Assembly: GCA_016946835.1 (NCBI GenBank)
Contig: JACVTC010000708.1
Coordinates: 1-11,220, forward strand
DNA from: Neocallimastix lanati (nom. inval.)
Taxonomy: Eukaryota; Neocallimastigomycota; Neocallimastigomycetes; Neocallimastigales; Neocallimastigaceae
Length of the DNA: 11,220 nt
Direction of reading: 5' to 3'
Shown here: positions 1 to 8,710 of the stretch, piece by piece
How positions within the stretch are numbered: the stretch's first letter is position 1
Layout: every line of letters begins with the position of its first letter
Translations under genes and position numbers: made by a program
Notes under the pieces: generated by a model
The model's database searches: none
Seen by the model: only the letters and a program-made list of their open reading frames with translations
What the model was told of the DNA's origin: nothing

Positions 1-40
1 TTAGAACATAATAATATTTAAAAATAGTTTACGTGAAATT

Positions 41-113
41 AAAAAAAAAAAAAAAAAGTTTATATTCAAAAAAAAATAAAGAGTATCAATATATTTAGAA
101 AAAAAAAAAAAAA
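41..113. repeat. Oligo-A tracts
   Basis: Three A runs lie close together: 41-57 (17 A), 68-76 (9 A) and 99-113 (15 A), separated by short AT sequence. They directly precede the richer island that starts near 120. They could be ordinary microsatellite slippage or poly-A remnants of inserted retrocopies. No target-site duplication could be recognised, so an insertion origin is not claimed. Confidence 0.9.
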
Positions 114-180
114 GTTCAATAGGCAACAGAACCTTCTATCCTTATGGATTAAGGTTTGAAATTGACCATCTGAAAGAAAA

Positions 181-339
181 TTAGATCTTCTTTCTTCTTT
201 CAGAGGCCTTGGCCCTGCTAGGCCTGTGCTTAACCGCATTTTCAGTGTTGGTTATAGTTATATACATAGTTTGCACCTTATACTTTCGAGAATAGTAACC
301 CTTTGTCGAGTACAGTACTAAACCGAGGATGAATTTATC
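181..339 (-). CDS. Unidentified minus-strand open frame, possible terminal exon
   Basis: This frame is open for 52 codons and ends with TAA at 183-181. It has no convincing start, and the upstream stop is at 342-340. The peptide is not AT-biased: it begins DKFILGLVLYSTKGYY, passes through TMYITITNTENAVKH, and ends in a strongly basic tail, RPSRAKASERRKKI. Just upstream on this strand (about 343-357) lies a pyrimidine-rich stretch ending in AG, so it could be the last exon of a gene whose earlier exons lie at higher coordinates, but none was found there. I recognise no domain. It occupies the same DNA as the plus-strand membrane-helix frame. At most one of the two is likely real, and a basic tail is what the antisense of a hydrophobic helix can produce. 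Confidence 0.22.
   Translation of the reverse strand, partial: DKFILGLVLYSTKGYYSRKYKVQTMYITITNTENAVKHRPSRAKASERRKKI
189..203 (+). other. Candidate 3' splice acceptor
   Basis: A pyrimidine tract (TCTTTCTTCTTTCAG) ends in CAG at 201-203, immediately before the membrane-helix frame. If used, the exon starts at 204 with a split codon (xAG) and runs to TAG at 293-295. No matching donor or upstream exon is visible in the window. A GTTTGA at 153-158 is a weak donor candidate, but joining it would shift the frame away from the helix. Confidence 0.25.
204..225. repeat. AGGCCT inverted pair
   Basis: Two copies of the palindrome AGGCCT (204-209 and 220-225) flank a 10-base spacer, TGGCCCTGCT. They can form a six-pair GC-rich stem, which stands out in DNA this AT-rich. 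It may simply reflect codon content in the coding-like frame. Confidence 0.6.
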
Positions 340-343
340 TTAA

Positions 344-540
344 GTAAAGAGAAGTCACAGATCACACTAAAGAATAGCATTTTTAAATAATCACCAGAAA
401 TGATTTAGTTTTTAAACAAAACATCCTATTCCTTTTTATAATTAAATATGATGGTTCATTTAATGAATGAAAAAAAAAAAAAATTTTTTTAAAATAATTT
501 TAAGACATATCATATATAAATAATTATAAAAAATTTTAAT
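344..540. other. Tail of the island, then A14/T7 tract
   Basis: Composition declines from the island toward pure A+T. No open frame of interest was seen. An A14 run followed directly by T7 (470-490) is self-complementary over seven pairs. If the plus-strand exon at 204-295 were real, this stretch would be its 3' untranslated region. No clear polyadenylation arrangement was recognised. Confidence 0.5.
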
Positions 541-1205
541 ATAAATAAATAAATAATAAATAAAATAGTTAAATTTATAAATATATAGTACAAATTGAAT
601 AAAATAAAATAAATGGTTAAATATTAAGTACAGATTGAATAAAATAAAATAAATAGTTGAAAAATAAATATAAAATATAAATTGAATAAAATAAAATAAA
701 TAGTTGAAAATAAATATAAAATATAAATTGAATAAAATAAAATAAATAGTTGAAAAATAAATATAAAATATAAATTGAATAAAATAAAATAAATAGTTGA
801 AAAATAAATATAAAATATAAATTGAATAAAATAAATAGTTATTTATAAAGTTCAGAATGAATAAAATAAATTAAATAGTTATTTATAAAGTTCAGATTGA
901 ATAAAATAAAATAAATAGTTATTTATAAAGTTCATATTAAATAAAATAAAATAAATAGTTATTTATAAAGTTCAGATTGAATAAAATAAAATAAATAGTT
1001 ATTTATAAAGTTCAGATTGAATAAAATAAAATAAATAGTTATTTATAAAGTTCAGAATGAATAAAATAAAATAAATAGCTGAAAAATAAATATAAAATAT
1101 AAATTGAATAAAATAAAATAAATAGTTATTTATAAAATTCAGAATGAATAAAAAAATAAATAGTTATTCATAAAGTTCAGATTGAATAAAATAAAATAAA
1201 TTAAA
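541..1205. repeat. Two-type interspersed tandem array (47 and 40 bp units)
   Basis: Every unit contains the core TTGAATAAAATAAAATAAAT followed by AGTT, or a close variant. Two different linkers complete it. Type A has a linker beginning GAAAAATAAATATAAAATAT and gives a 47-bp unit (659-705, 706-751, 752-798; shortened copy 799-840). Type B has the linker ATTTATAAAGTTCAGA and gives a 40-bp unit in six copies from 841 to 1080. A single type A unit reappears at 1081-1127, followed by type B variants from 1128. Units from 541 to 658 are older and more divergent. The A-B-A-B order indicates two families exchanged by unequal crossing-over or copy conversion. No coding potential. Confidence 0.92.
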
Positions 1206-2470
1206 TTAAATTATAAAAATTTATATAAAATTGTAATAACCTTAAAATTAGCAGAACTTGTTAAGAGTAATTTCAAAAATATAAAATTAAAGATTAATAA
1301 TATATATATATATTTAAGGTATTATTTATATTAGTATATTACATACATATTTACTTATTAATTTATTTATCTAATAATAATAAAACTTTTTATTGATTTA
1401 ATTGTTTTTATAAAAATAAAAACAAAAAAATATTTGAATTCGGGATTTAAATTTAATAATATAAATAATATTCACTATAGCTTTCCTATTAATATATATA
1501 TACAGAAATAGAATAATATATATAGTAGAAACAATATATATTATATAAATTAAATTACTATGATAAAAAAATTTGACTTTTATTGAAATTAAATCAAACA
1601 AATAAGTAAAAGTACTAATAAAATACCTGATATATTAACTAACAAAAATTAATAATAAAAAATATTTCTATTTTAAAATAACACCACAAAATAAAACAAT
1701 TAAATATAATAACTAATAAAAAATAATAATAAAATATATTTTTAATTAGAATAACACCTCTAAATAAATCAATTAAATAAAATATGTAATAAAAATAATA
1801 ATAAAATATCAACTAAATTAAAATATATTAACTGAAAAAAATAAAAATTTAGAATTAAATATAATAACAGAAATAAAATAATATTGTAAATAAAATAATG
1901 AAATAAAATAAAAAAAAATTAAGTATATGTAACAATTTATAATTAATATAATATACTTTTCAAAAATTATTCATTATTCAAAATAAAAATTGAAGTTTTT
2001 GAAACTATAATTAAAATTAATATAAAAATAAATATTAAAAGGTAATACCTTTAATAACATTAATAACCGTAATAACAATAGATATATATTCATTAATAAT
2101 TTATATTGAAATTTAAAAATAAAAAATATTTAATACATTTTTTATTTATATTTTTATTAATAATAATTTATATTTCTATTAAATAAATAGTTTTAATTAA
2201 ATCAATAATAATATATTTAAATTAGAAATTGTTCATATGAAATATATATATCTATGATCCATAATACTATTAATATAAATAATAATATAAATAATAATAA
2301 AAATAATAATAATATAATATTAAAATTAAAATTAATAATTGTAATAAAATTAAAAATAATATTAATATTAATGATTGTAATAATAATATTACTATTTTTA
2401 TGTTAATACTAATAATATTAATAATAAATTTTAAAATAAAATTAAATATATAATATTTTAAAGCAAAAAT
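1206..2470. other. A-rich intergenic DNA, no gene
   Basis: The plus strand is almost only A and T, with A dominating. It contains an AT microsatellite (1300-1314), many AAT/AATA runs, and a diverged tandem pair at about 1667-1812. A 67-codon minus-strand open frame at 1398-1601 consists of I, Y, F, K and N codons only and is judged to be a by-product of composition. No RNA gene or promoter could be recognised. Confidence 0.8.
1667..1812. repeat. Diverged 73-bp tandem duplication
   Basis: The landmark AATAACACC occurs at 1677 and again at 1750, an offset of 73 bases. Both copies are followed by a related AATTAAATA stretch and then AATAATAATAAAATAT. The copies differ by several substitutions and small indels, so the duplication is old. 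Edges are approximate. Confidence 0.6.
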
Positions 2471-2724
2471 AAAAATAAAATAAAAATTTTTTTTTTATTG
2501 TTTTAATTATTTTGTCTGAAATATTTATTAAATAACTTTTTATCCTATTAAGGTATATTTTAAAAAATTTATATTTCATATTTATAATTGAAGATTATTG
2601 TAATAATAATTTTTATAAGAAAATTCTTTGAGTTTTTGATTTTTTTTTAACTCTAATATAAAAAGGTTTTTATATATTTTTAATATTTTTGAACATTTTT
2701 TTTAGATATTTTTAATATTTCTAG

Positions 2725-2763
<39 letters not shown>

Positions 2764-2991
2764 AAAAGCAAATTAAATACATTAAAATATAAGAACTAAA
2801 ATAAGTTTATTTAAATTGCTAATAAAAATTTTTATTTTTATTATTTTTAAAGGAAAGAAATAAATCATTTCCAAATAAAAGAAGGTTAAGTAACAATTAT
2901 TATAAAAACTTTAATGTATAATCAATTTATCATTCTGTGTTACATTTTCCATATTTATTTTTTCCAAAAATTACTTATTTTGTTTATATTT
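2471..2991. other. T-leaning intergenic DNA, no gene
   Basis: At about 2480 the plus strand switches from A-dominant to T-dominant, with long T runs. It holds a CTTTT microsatellite (2731-2763) and otherwise unique AT sequence. No frame, RNA gene or regulatory site is supported. Confidence 0.7.
2731..2763. repeat. (CTTTT)4 microsatellite plus T13
   Basis: Four exact CTTTT units (2731-2750) are followed by an uninterrupted T run to 2763. This is a long pyrimidine-only tract on the plus strand, which may be polymorphic by slippage. Confidence 0.95.
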
Positions 2992-3033
2992 ATTACTCAT
3001 ATAATGATATTTGAATACAACTATATGAGTAAT
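2992..3033. repeat. Perfect inverted repeat, 12-bp arms
   Basis: ATTACTCATATA (2992-3003) is the exact reverse complement of TATATGAGTAAT (3022-3033), with an 18-base spacer. The arms contain G and C and are not simple AT alternation, so this is less likely to be a composition effect than most palindromes in the window. Confidence 0.85.
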
Positions 3034-3037
3034 GAAT

Positions 3038-3069
3038 ATTCTATGTCAATATTAACATTGATATAGAAT
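3038..3069. repeat. Second inverted repeat, 13-bp arms
   Basis: ATTCTATGTCAAT (3038-3050) pairs with ATTGATATAGAAT (3057-3069) across a 6-base loop, ATTAAC. Twelve of 13 positions are complementary, and the exception would be a G-U pair in RNA. It starts four bases after the preceding inverted repeat ends, giving two consecutive stem-loops. Confidence 0.85.
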
Positions 3070-3204
3070 GAAACTTTAATTAATAATAAATTAAAATTAT
3101 TATATAAAATTTATACAAATTATAAATTACTTTATTTTAAAAATAATTTTATTTAATATATTAGATAAGGTTTAGGAGTATAAAAATTTCCATTTTTTAT
3201 CAAT
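3070..3204. other. AT intergenic DNA between hairpins and duplication
   Basis: Unique AT-rich sequence with no recognisable gene, RNA or repeat. It contains the mildly richer phrase GATAAGGTTTAGGAG (about 3164-3178), to which no function is assigned. Confidence 0.5.
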
Positions 3205-3349
3205 ATCTTATGTTTTTAATTTATGATATAAAAATTTATATAATAATTTATCCATATTTATTTTTTTTTAATTAAAAATCTTATATTTTTAATTTATGAT
3301 GTAAAAATTTATTTATTAATTTATCCATATTTATTTTTTTAATTAAAAA
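3205..3349. repeat. Tandem duplication, unit about 73 bp
   Basis: Copy 1 (3205-3277) and copy 2 (3278-3349) both begin ATCTTATnTTTTTAATTTAT. They continue through a shared TTTATCCATATTTATTTTTT block and end in AATTAAAA. Differences are a handful of substitutions and T-run length changes. This is a local two-copy duplication, not a larger array. Confidence 0.85.
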
Positions 3350-3697
3350 TAATTTATTTATAAATATTTCAGAAACTTTAATTAATATTATTTTTTAAAT
3401 AATTAATAGATTGATTAATAAACTTCAAATCAGTATAATTAAAAACTTTTGCATTAATATTTTTTTTTAATTTTTTATGTTTTATGTATATATAAGGATA
3501 AATTAATTAAAGATATTTTGAGGTATTAAATATTTTTAATTTTTTAAAATAACATTGTAAATAAACAATAAAATCTAATTCTTATTTTACAATTTTCTGT
3601 TTTATAATTTATCATATTATCTTTTATTTCTATAGATTAAGAATGATATATATACAATATTTTATATTTTTTAATAATAAATGATGTGATATTAAAA

Positions 3698-3715
3698 ATA
3701 TATATATATATATAT
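3698..3715. repeat. (AT)9 microsatellite
   Basis: Uninterrupted AT alternation of nine units flanked by A-rich and T-rich sequence. Similar shorter runs occur at 1300-1314 and 10694-10711. Confidence 0.95.
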
Positions 3716-4646
3716 TTATCTAAGCCCTATATTTGTTTATAATAAATATTATTTAATATATTTTAAATATACATACTTTACGTATTGATTTACTTTATAT
3801 ATTGAATTACATTCCTGTGGATTTTGTAGGTTCCTATTTTTACTCAAATTATTATTTATTTAACTTATTGATTTATAATATTTAATAATTTAATTACATA
3901 TATAAATTTAATATTTCATTAAACAATAAACTGAATTAAACTATACAATCATAGAATATGTATGTAATAATTACAAATAATTTGTTATATTTATTATTTA
4001 CTTATAAATCAATAATTATATTTTATAGAAAAATAAATAACGTTAATTTATTATGATAATCTAATATTTTTTTTTCGTTTTTTACTTTTAATTTATTTAT
4101 TCCATTTTTTTTTCAATTAAATAGTATTTTTTTATTCAACATAAATTATTATTGTTTTAAAAGTGATATTTGAAATACATATTATGAAACTATAATAAAT
4201 ATAATAGTAATACATATATTATAAAATATAAATATAAAAAATAAATTAATCATCAATACTAATCTTTAGTAAAGTAATTTGCACTAAGTATTAATTATTT
4301 TGTGTGTTAATGTTTTTCATTTACAAATCCACTCTAAAAAAAAAAAGAAAAAAATTAGTTTAGCAAATATAGTAATTTTCTTAAATTTTATGCATAGAAA
4401 TAAATTTTATTTCATTGTACATATTAAATAGTTGACCTTAACATTTAAAATTAATATTAAATGTTATTGTTTATTAAATTTTTTATTATAAGTTAAAGTT
4501 TAAAACAAATTATAATATATTATAGAGTATAACAATAAATTTATTACGTTTTAGATTTACGATACCAAAAAAAGAAAATTAATAATAATTGAAATAATTA
4601 TAATAATAATAAGATATATTAAAATATATTTTAATATTAAATATTT

Positions 4647-4711
4647 AAAAAAAAAAAAAAAAAATAAATAAATCAAATAAAAATAAAAAAAAAGTAAAAA
4701 AAAAAAAAAAA
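4647..4711. repeat. Cluster of A runs
   Basis: An A18 run (4647-4664) is followed by AAT-type spacers and two further A runs, ending with A16 (4696-4711). Composition is otherwise A and T only, with single G or C interruptions. A rigid poly-A tract of this size would be expected to exclude nucleosomes, but no function can be assigned. Confidence 0.9.
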
Positions 4712-5399
4712 TTAAAAGAAAATATCAAAATTTTTAATTTATAAACTTAGCCAAAAATATATTTAATTAATTTTTTTGATCTATTTAATAAACATTTTAA
4801 AAAGTTAAAAATCAATATATATTAATTAAAATCAAGGTATAGATTTAATATTATTAAAAATTAATTAATATATATTTTAAAATTTTGTATAACAATTAAT
4901 AATTAAATTAAAAAAAAATTAATTTCTTTATTAGGATTAATTAATTTAAAATGTTTTGAAAAATTTTTCAGACTTAAATTTTAAAATTATATATTAAATT
5001 AAACTTTATTCAGATTTACGCCATTTAATAAAATCTTAAATTCCGTTTTTTATATGATAATTACTACTATTTGGTTCCTTTATATTTTCTTTGTATAATA
5101 TTAATATTTTTATATTTTTGCAATTTTAAATAAATTTATAAATATAAAATATATATTTATTTATTATAAATATTTTTAATATATTTTAAATATTTATATT
5201 AAACATTTATATTTAAATTTAATAAAACATATTACAAATACTATTAGGAAACTTCTTATTTTTTAAACAATAACTTATTTAATTTTAACTTCTAATGTAA
5301 TAAAGTACAACATTTATGTATAAGGAAATTAATTATTTAAATAAGCATTGTTCTAAATAATATAACATAGTCATTAGTCATACAAAATTAATTGAATGA

Positions 5400-6179
5400 A
5401 CCCCTATAGAATTTTTATACTTCTAAAAGTTATTTTATATTATTTTTTTTTTTATTTTTTATTTTTATATTTATAAGTTATTTTATATAATATTTTTTTT
5501 ATTTTATTGTATAACTTAATTTATATTATTATTGTAATTTTATTTTTATTTTTATATTTATAATTAATTTAATCTTATTTTATTTTACTTTTTTTTTAAT
5601 TTTTAAAAATTGTTTTATACATTTTAAAAAATATATTATACTTTATAAATATCTTTAAAATGAATTTATTAATAATTTTATATATACTTAAGAACAATGA
5701 AAACTTAATATATAATAGTGGATTCGGAATTTATAGAATGAAAGTTGTTTATTCTTTTATTTAAATAAATGTTTATTATTAATTTATAATACTATTCATT
5801 ATTTTTAATATAAAGTTGAGCGATGTTCTTCTCTGTTTGTTAGGTGGTATCTCTATCTATATATTTTTTATACAATAAAAACATATATATATTGATACAA
5901 AAGGCTTTTCAAATAAATTTTTTATTTAAAAAAATAAAATAAAATAAAATAAAATAAAATAAAAAAATGTACTTATTAATTATAAATTTTACTAACTACT
6001 AATATAACGAAATTTGATATTTTTTTATATTTATTAACTTATTATATTATAATATAAAGTATAAATGGTTTATCAATTTATTTTATTAAAACATAATTAT
6101 AAATATTTTAAATTTTAATGACACTTAATATTTTAATTGTATTATTAGAATTAAATTTCTTTTCATTTATTACATTTTA
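5400..6179. other. T-rich intergenic DNA, no gene
   Basis: The plus strand is T-rich with many TTTTTATTTT phrases, and it leads into the satellite region. A short patch at about 5815-5860 (GAGCGATGTTCTTCTCTG and following) has higher G+C but no readable frame beyond a few codons. An (AAAAT)6 microsatellite sits at 5931-5960. Nothing else is supported. Confidence 0.65.
5931..5967. repeat. (AAAAT)6 microsatellite plus A7
   Basis: Six exact AAAAT units (5931-5960) are followed by an A7 run. It is an A-rich block inside an otherwise T-rich plus-strand domain. Confidence 0.95.
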
Positions 6180-6459
6180 CCAGTATTCTTTTTTTAATTA
6201 TATTTATTTATTTAAATTTTCAACGGTTTACTTTTATATTTCATTAAGTATTTTTCTACTTATTTTATTTTAATATTTTATTTAATTATTTTTATATCAC
6301 TACTAATACTTTATTTATATACTTCATTAAAGTATTAATATAAAAGTTTTACTTTTAGATTTCTTTATATTTTTTATATGAATATTTTAATAACTTATTA
6401 TATTTTTATTAATATTTTATTTTTATATTTCAATAAATTATTTATTTTAATACGTTATT
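6180..6459. repeat. Decayed left edge of the 38-bp satellite
   Basis: Phrases such as ATTTCATTAAGTATTTTT and TACTTCATTAAAGTATTA recur irregularly and resemble the core monomer, but periodicity is lost through substitutions and indels. This is what is expected at the margin of a tandem array, where homogenisation is weakest. Confidence 0.6.
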
Positions 6460-7150
6460 TTTATATTTCATTTAAGTATTTATTTTAATAATTTATTTTT
6501 TTATTTCATTTAAGTATTTATTTTAATACTTTATTTTTTTATTTCATATAAGTATTTATTTTAATACTTTATTTTTATATTTCATTAAAAGTATAAATTT
6601 ATATTTCATTAAAGTATTAATACTTTATTTTTATATTTCATCAAAGGATTTTAATAAATACTTTATTATAATATTCATTTAATTATTTTTACTTTTTATC
6701 CATAATATTTTTTAATATTTTATAACAACATTATTATAATTTTTTTTTGATCCTGTTATTTCTATAAATACTTTAATATTTCATTTAATTATTTTTTAAA
6801 TTCTTCACATTACTATCTTATTTAATTATTTTTATAAGCACTTCACTTTACTATTTTATCTTTTTTTTTATAATTACTTCATATTAATATTTTATTTAAA
6901 TATTCTTATAAATACTTCACTTTAATATTCTATTTAATTATTTTTATATATACTTCACTTTAATATTCTATTTAATTATTTTTATAGTTACTTTACTTTA
7001 ATATTCTATTTAATTATTTTTATAGTTACTTCACTTTACTATTTTATCTTATTTTTTTATAATTACTTCACTTTACTATTTTATTTAATTATTTTAATAA
7101 ATACTTCACTTTAATTTTTTATTTAATTATACTTATAAATATTTCATTTT

Positions 7151-7322
7151 AATATTTTATTTAAATATTTTTATAGTTACTTCACTTTACTATTTTATTT
7201 AATTATTCTAATAAATACTTCGCTTAAATGTTTTATTTAAATATTCTTATAAATACTTCACTTTACTATTTATTTAATTATACTTATAAACACTTTAATT
7301 TTTTATTTAATTATTTTTATAA
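7151..7322 (+). repeat. Higher-order duplicate, copy 1 (172 bp)
   Basis: This multi-monomer block matches 7715-7886 base for base over 172 positions at an offset of 564. It includes the rare variants CTTCGCTTAAATG and TATACTTATAAACAC, so the identity is not just shared monomer consensus. It reflects a recent segmental duplication within the satellite. Confidence 0.92.
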
Positions 7323-7714
7323 ATACTTCACATTACTATATTATTTAATTATTTTTATAAGCACTTCACTTTACTATTTTATTTAATTATTCTAATAAAT
7401 ACTTCGCTTAAATATTTTATTTAATTATTTTAATAAATACTTCACTTTAATATTTTATTTAATTATTTTAATAAATACTTCATTTTAATATTCTATTTAA
7501 TTATTTTTATAGTTACTTCACTTTAATATTTTATTTAATTATACATATAAATATTTCATTTTAATATTTTATTTAATTATTTTTATAAGCACTTCACTTT
7601 ACTATTTTATTTAATTATTCTAATAAATACTTCACTTTAATATTTTATTTAATTATTTTAATAAATACTTCATTTTAATATTCTATTTAATTATTTTTAT
7701 AGTTACTTCACTTT

Positions 7715-7886
7715 AATATTTTATTTAAATATTTTTATAGTTACTTCACTTTACTATTTTATTTAATTATTCTAATAAATACTTCGCTTAAATGTTTTAT
7801 TTAAATATTCTTATAAATACTTCACTTTACTATTTATTTAATTATACTTATAAACACTTTAATTTTTTATTTAATTATTTTTATAA
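7715..7886 (+). repeat. Higher-order duplicate, copy 2 (172 bp)
   Basis: Exact copy of 7151-7322. The copies diverge right after the shared block, where copy 2 continues GCACTTCACTTTAC and copy 1 continues ATACTTCACATTAC. Confidence 0.92.
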
Positions 7887-8260
7887 GCACTTCACTTTAC
7901 TATTTTATCTTATTTTTTTATAATTACTTCACTTTAATATTTTATTTAATTACTTTAATAAATACTTCACTTTAATATTCTATTTAATTATTTTTATATT
8001 TACTTCACTTTGATATTTTATTTAATTATATATATAAATATTTCATTTTAATTTTTTATTTAATTATTTTTATAAATACTTCACTTTAATATTCTATTTA
8101 ATTATTTTTATAGTTACTTCACTTTAACATTCTATTTAATTATTTTTATAGTTACTTCACTTTACTATTTTATCTTATTTTTTTATAATTACTTCACTTT
8201 AATATTTTATTTAATTATTTTAATAAATACTTCATTTTAATATTCTATTTAATTATTTTT

Positions 8261-8363
8261 ATAGTTACTTCACTTTAATATTTTATTTAATTATACATAT
8301 AAATATTTCATTTTAATATTTTATTTAAATATTCTTATAAATACTTCATTTTACTACTTTATT
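8261..8363 (+). repeat. Higher-order duplicate, copy 1 (103 bp)
   Basis: Identical to 8521-8623 (offset 260) through the rare phrases TTATACATATAAATATTTCA and TTACTACTTTATT. A partial third copy of the ACATATAAATATTTCA part occurs near 7542. Confidence 0.9.
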
Positions 8364-8520
8364 CAAAAATTTTTTAAATACTTCACATTACTATAATATT
8401 TAATTATTTTTATAAGCACTTCACTTTACTATTTTATCTTATTTTTTTATAATTACTTCACTTTAATATTTTATTTAATTATTTTAATAAATACTTCACT
8501 TTAATATTCTATTTATTTTT

Positions 8521-8623
8521 ATAGTTACTTCACTTTAATATTTTATTTAATTATACATATAAATATTTCATTTTAATATTTTATTTAAATATTCTTATAA
8601 ATACTTCATTTTACTACTTTATT
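8521..8623 (+). repeat. Higher-order duplicate, copy 2 (103 bp)
   Basis: Exact copy of 8261-8363. A short deletion lies just upstream: the usual TTTAATTATTTTTATAG linker is reduced to TTTATTTTTATAG. Confidence 0.9.
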
Positions 8624-8710
8624 TAAAATTTTTTAAATACTTCATTATTACCATTTTATTTAATTATTTTTATAAATATTTCACTTTAAAATTTATTTAA
8701 ATATTTTTGA

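Larger units (their letters stand above)
122..340 (+). pseudogene. Coding-like island with one membrane-helix segment, broken by stops
   Basis: I do not recognise this with confidence. One plus-strand frame reads like protein across about 70 codons but is interrupted. Codons from 122 give GNRTFYPYGLRFEIDHLKEN, then TAG (182-184). A hydrophobic stretch follows, with the core ALALLGLCLTAFSVLVIVIY (206-265), ending YFRE before TAG-TAA (293-298). The frame resumes as PFVEYSTKPRMNLS and ends with TAA (341-343). NRT is a possible N-glycosylation site. A helix followed shortly by P-x-V-x-x-S resembles transmembrane helix 1 and the first cytoplasmic loop of class C (metabotropic glutamate-like) receptors, but that likeness is weak. 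Either this is a decayed gene fragment, or only 204-295 is a terminal exon entered at the acceptor-like site at 203. The much higher G+C than the surroundings supports a real, relatively recent or constrained sequence. A competing minus-strand frame overlaps it. Confidence 0.3.
3350..5399. other. AT intergenic DNA, no gene
   Basis: Two kilobases of near-pure A+T with no supported gene, RNA or regulatory site. Contents: an AT dinucleotide run at 3698-3715, A runs at 4647-4711, and small patches of slightly higher G+C near 3775-3835 and 4270-4335. The first of these patches was read on both strands and gives only frames of about 15 codons. The strand bias moves from T-leaning to A-leaning around 4480-5000. 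Confidence 0.7.
6460..8710 (+). repeat. 38-bp-period AT satellite with higher-order structure
   Basis: The typical monomer is TACTTCACTTTAATATTTTA followed by TTTAATTATTTTTATAAA. The landmark TTTCA falls at 6466, 6504, 6542 and 6580, and CTTCAC (or a variant) at 6915, 6953, 6991 and 7029, giving a period of exactly 38. Other steps are 37 or contain indels. By length the core holds about 60 monomers. Variant classes recur in blocks: CTTCACTTTAATATT, CTTCACTTTACTATT, ATTTCATTTTAATATT and CTTCGCTTAAATGTT. Linkers also vary between TTATAGTTA, TTATAAGCA and TAATAAATA. The plus strand is T-rich, and most C residues sit in the CTTCAC landmark. No coding frame is supported. Location and composition would suit heterochromatin or a centromere-like array, which is inference only. 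Confidence 0.93.

Noticed and set aside
153-203. A 50-base intron (GTTTGA to CAG) joining the two halves of the left island
   Set aside because: The donor is weak, and joining would put the downstream exon into a frame that loses the hydrophobic helix.
1398-1601. 67-codon ATG-started open frame on the minus strand
   Set aside because: The peptide is almost only I, Y, F, K, N and S, matching the local A+T composition. There is no domain, signal or conserved motif, and start and stop are those expected by chance in such DNA.
3775-3840. Possible gene fragment on the minus strand (GTYKIHRNVIQYIK)
   Set aside because: Only about 15 codons before a stop, no supporting motif around it, and composition quickly returns to background.
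6460-8710. CRISPR-like array
   Set aside because: Units are contiguous 38-bp repeats with no unique spacers of constant length, and the DNA is eukaryotic in character.
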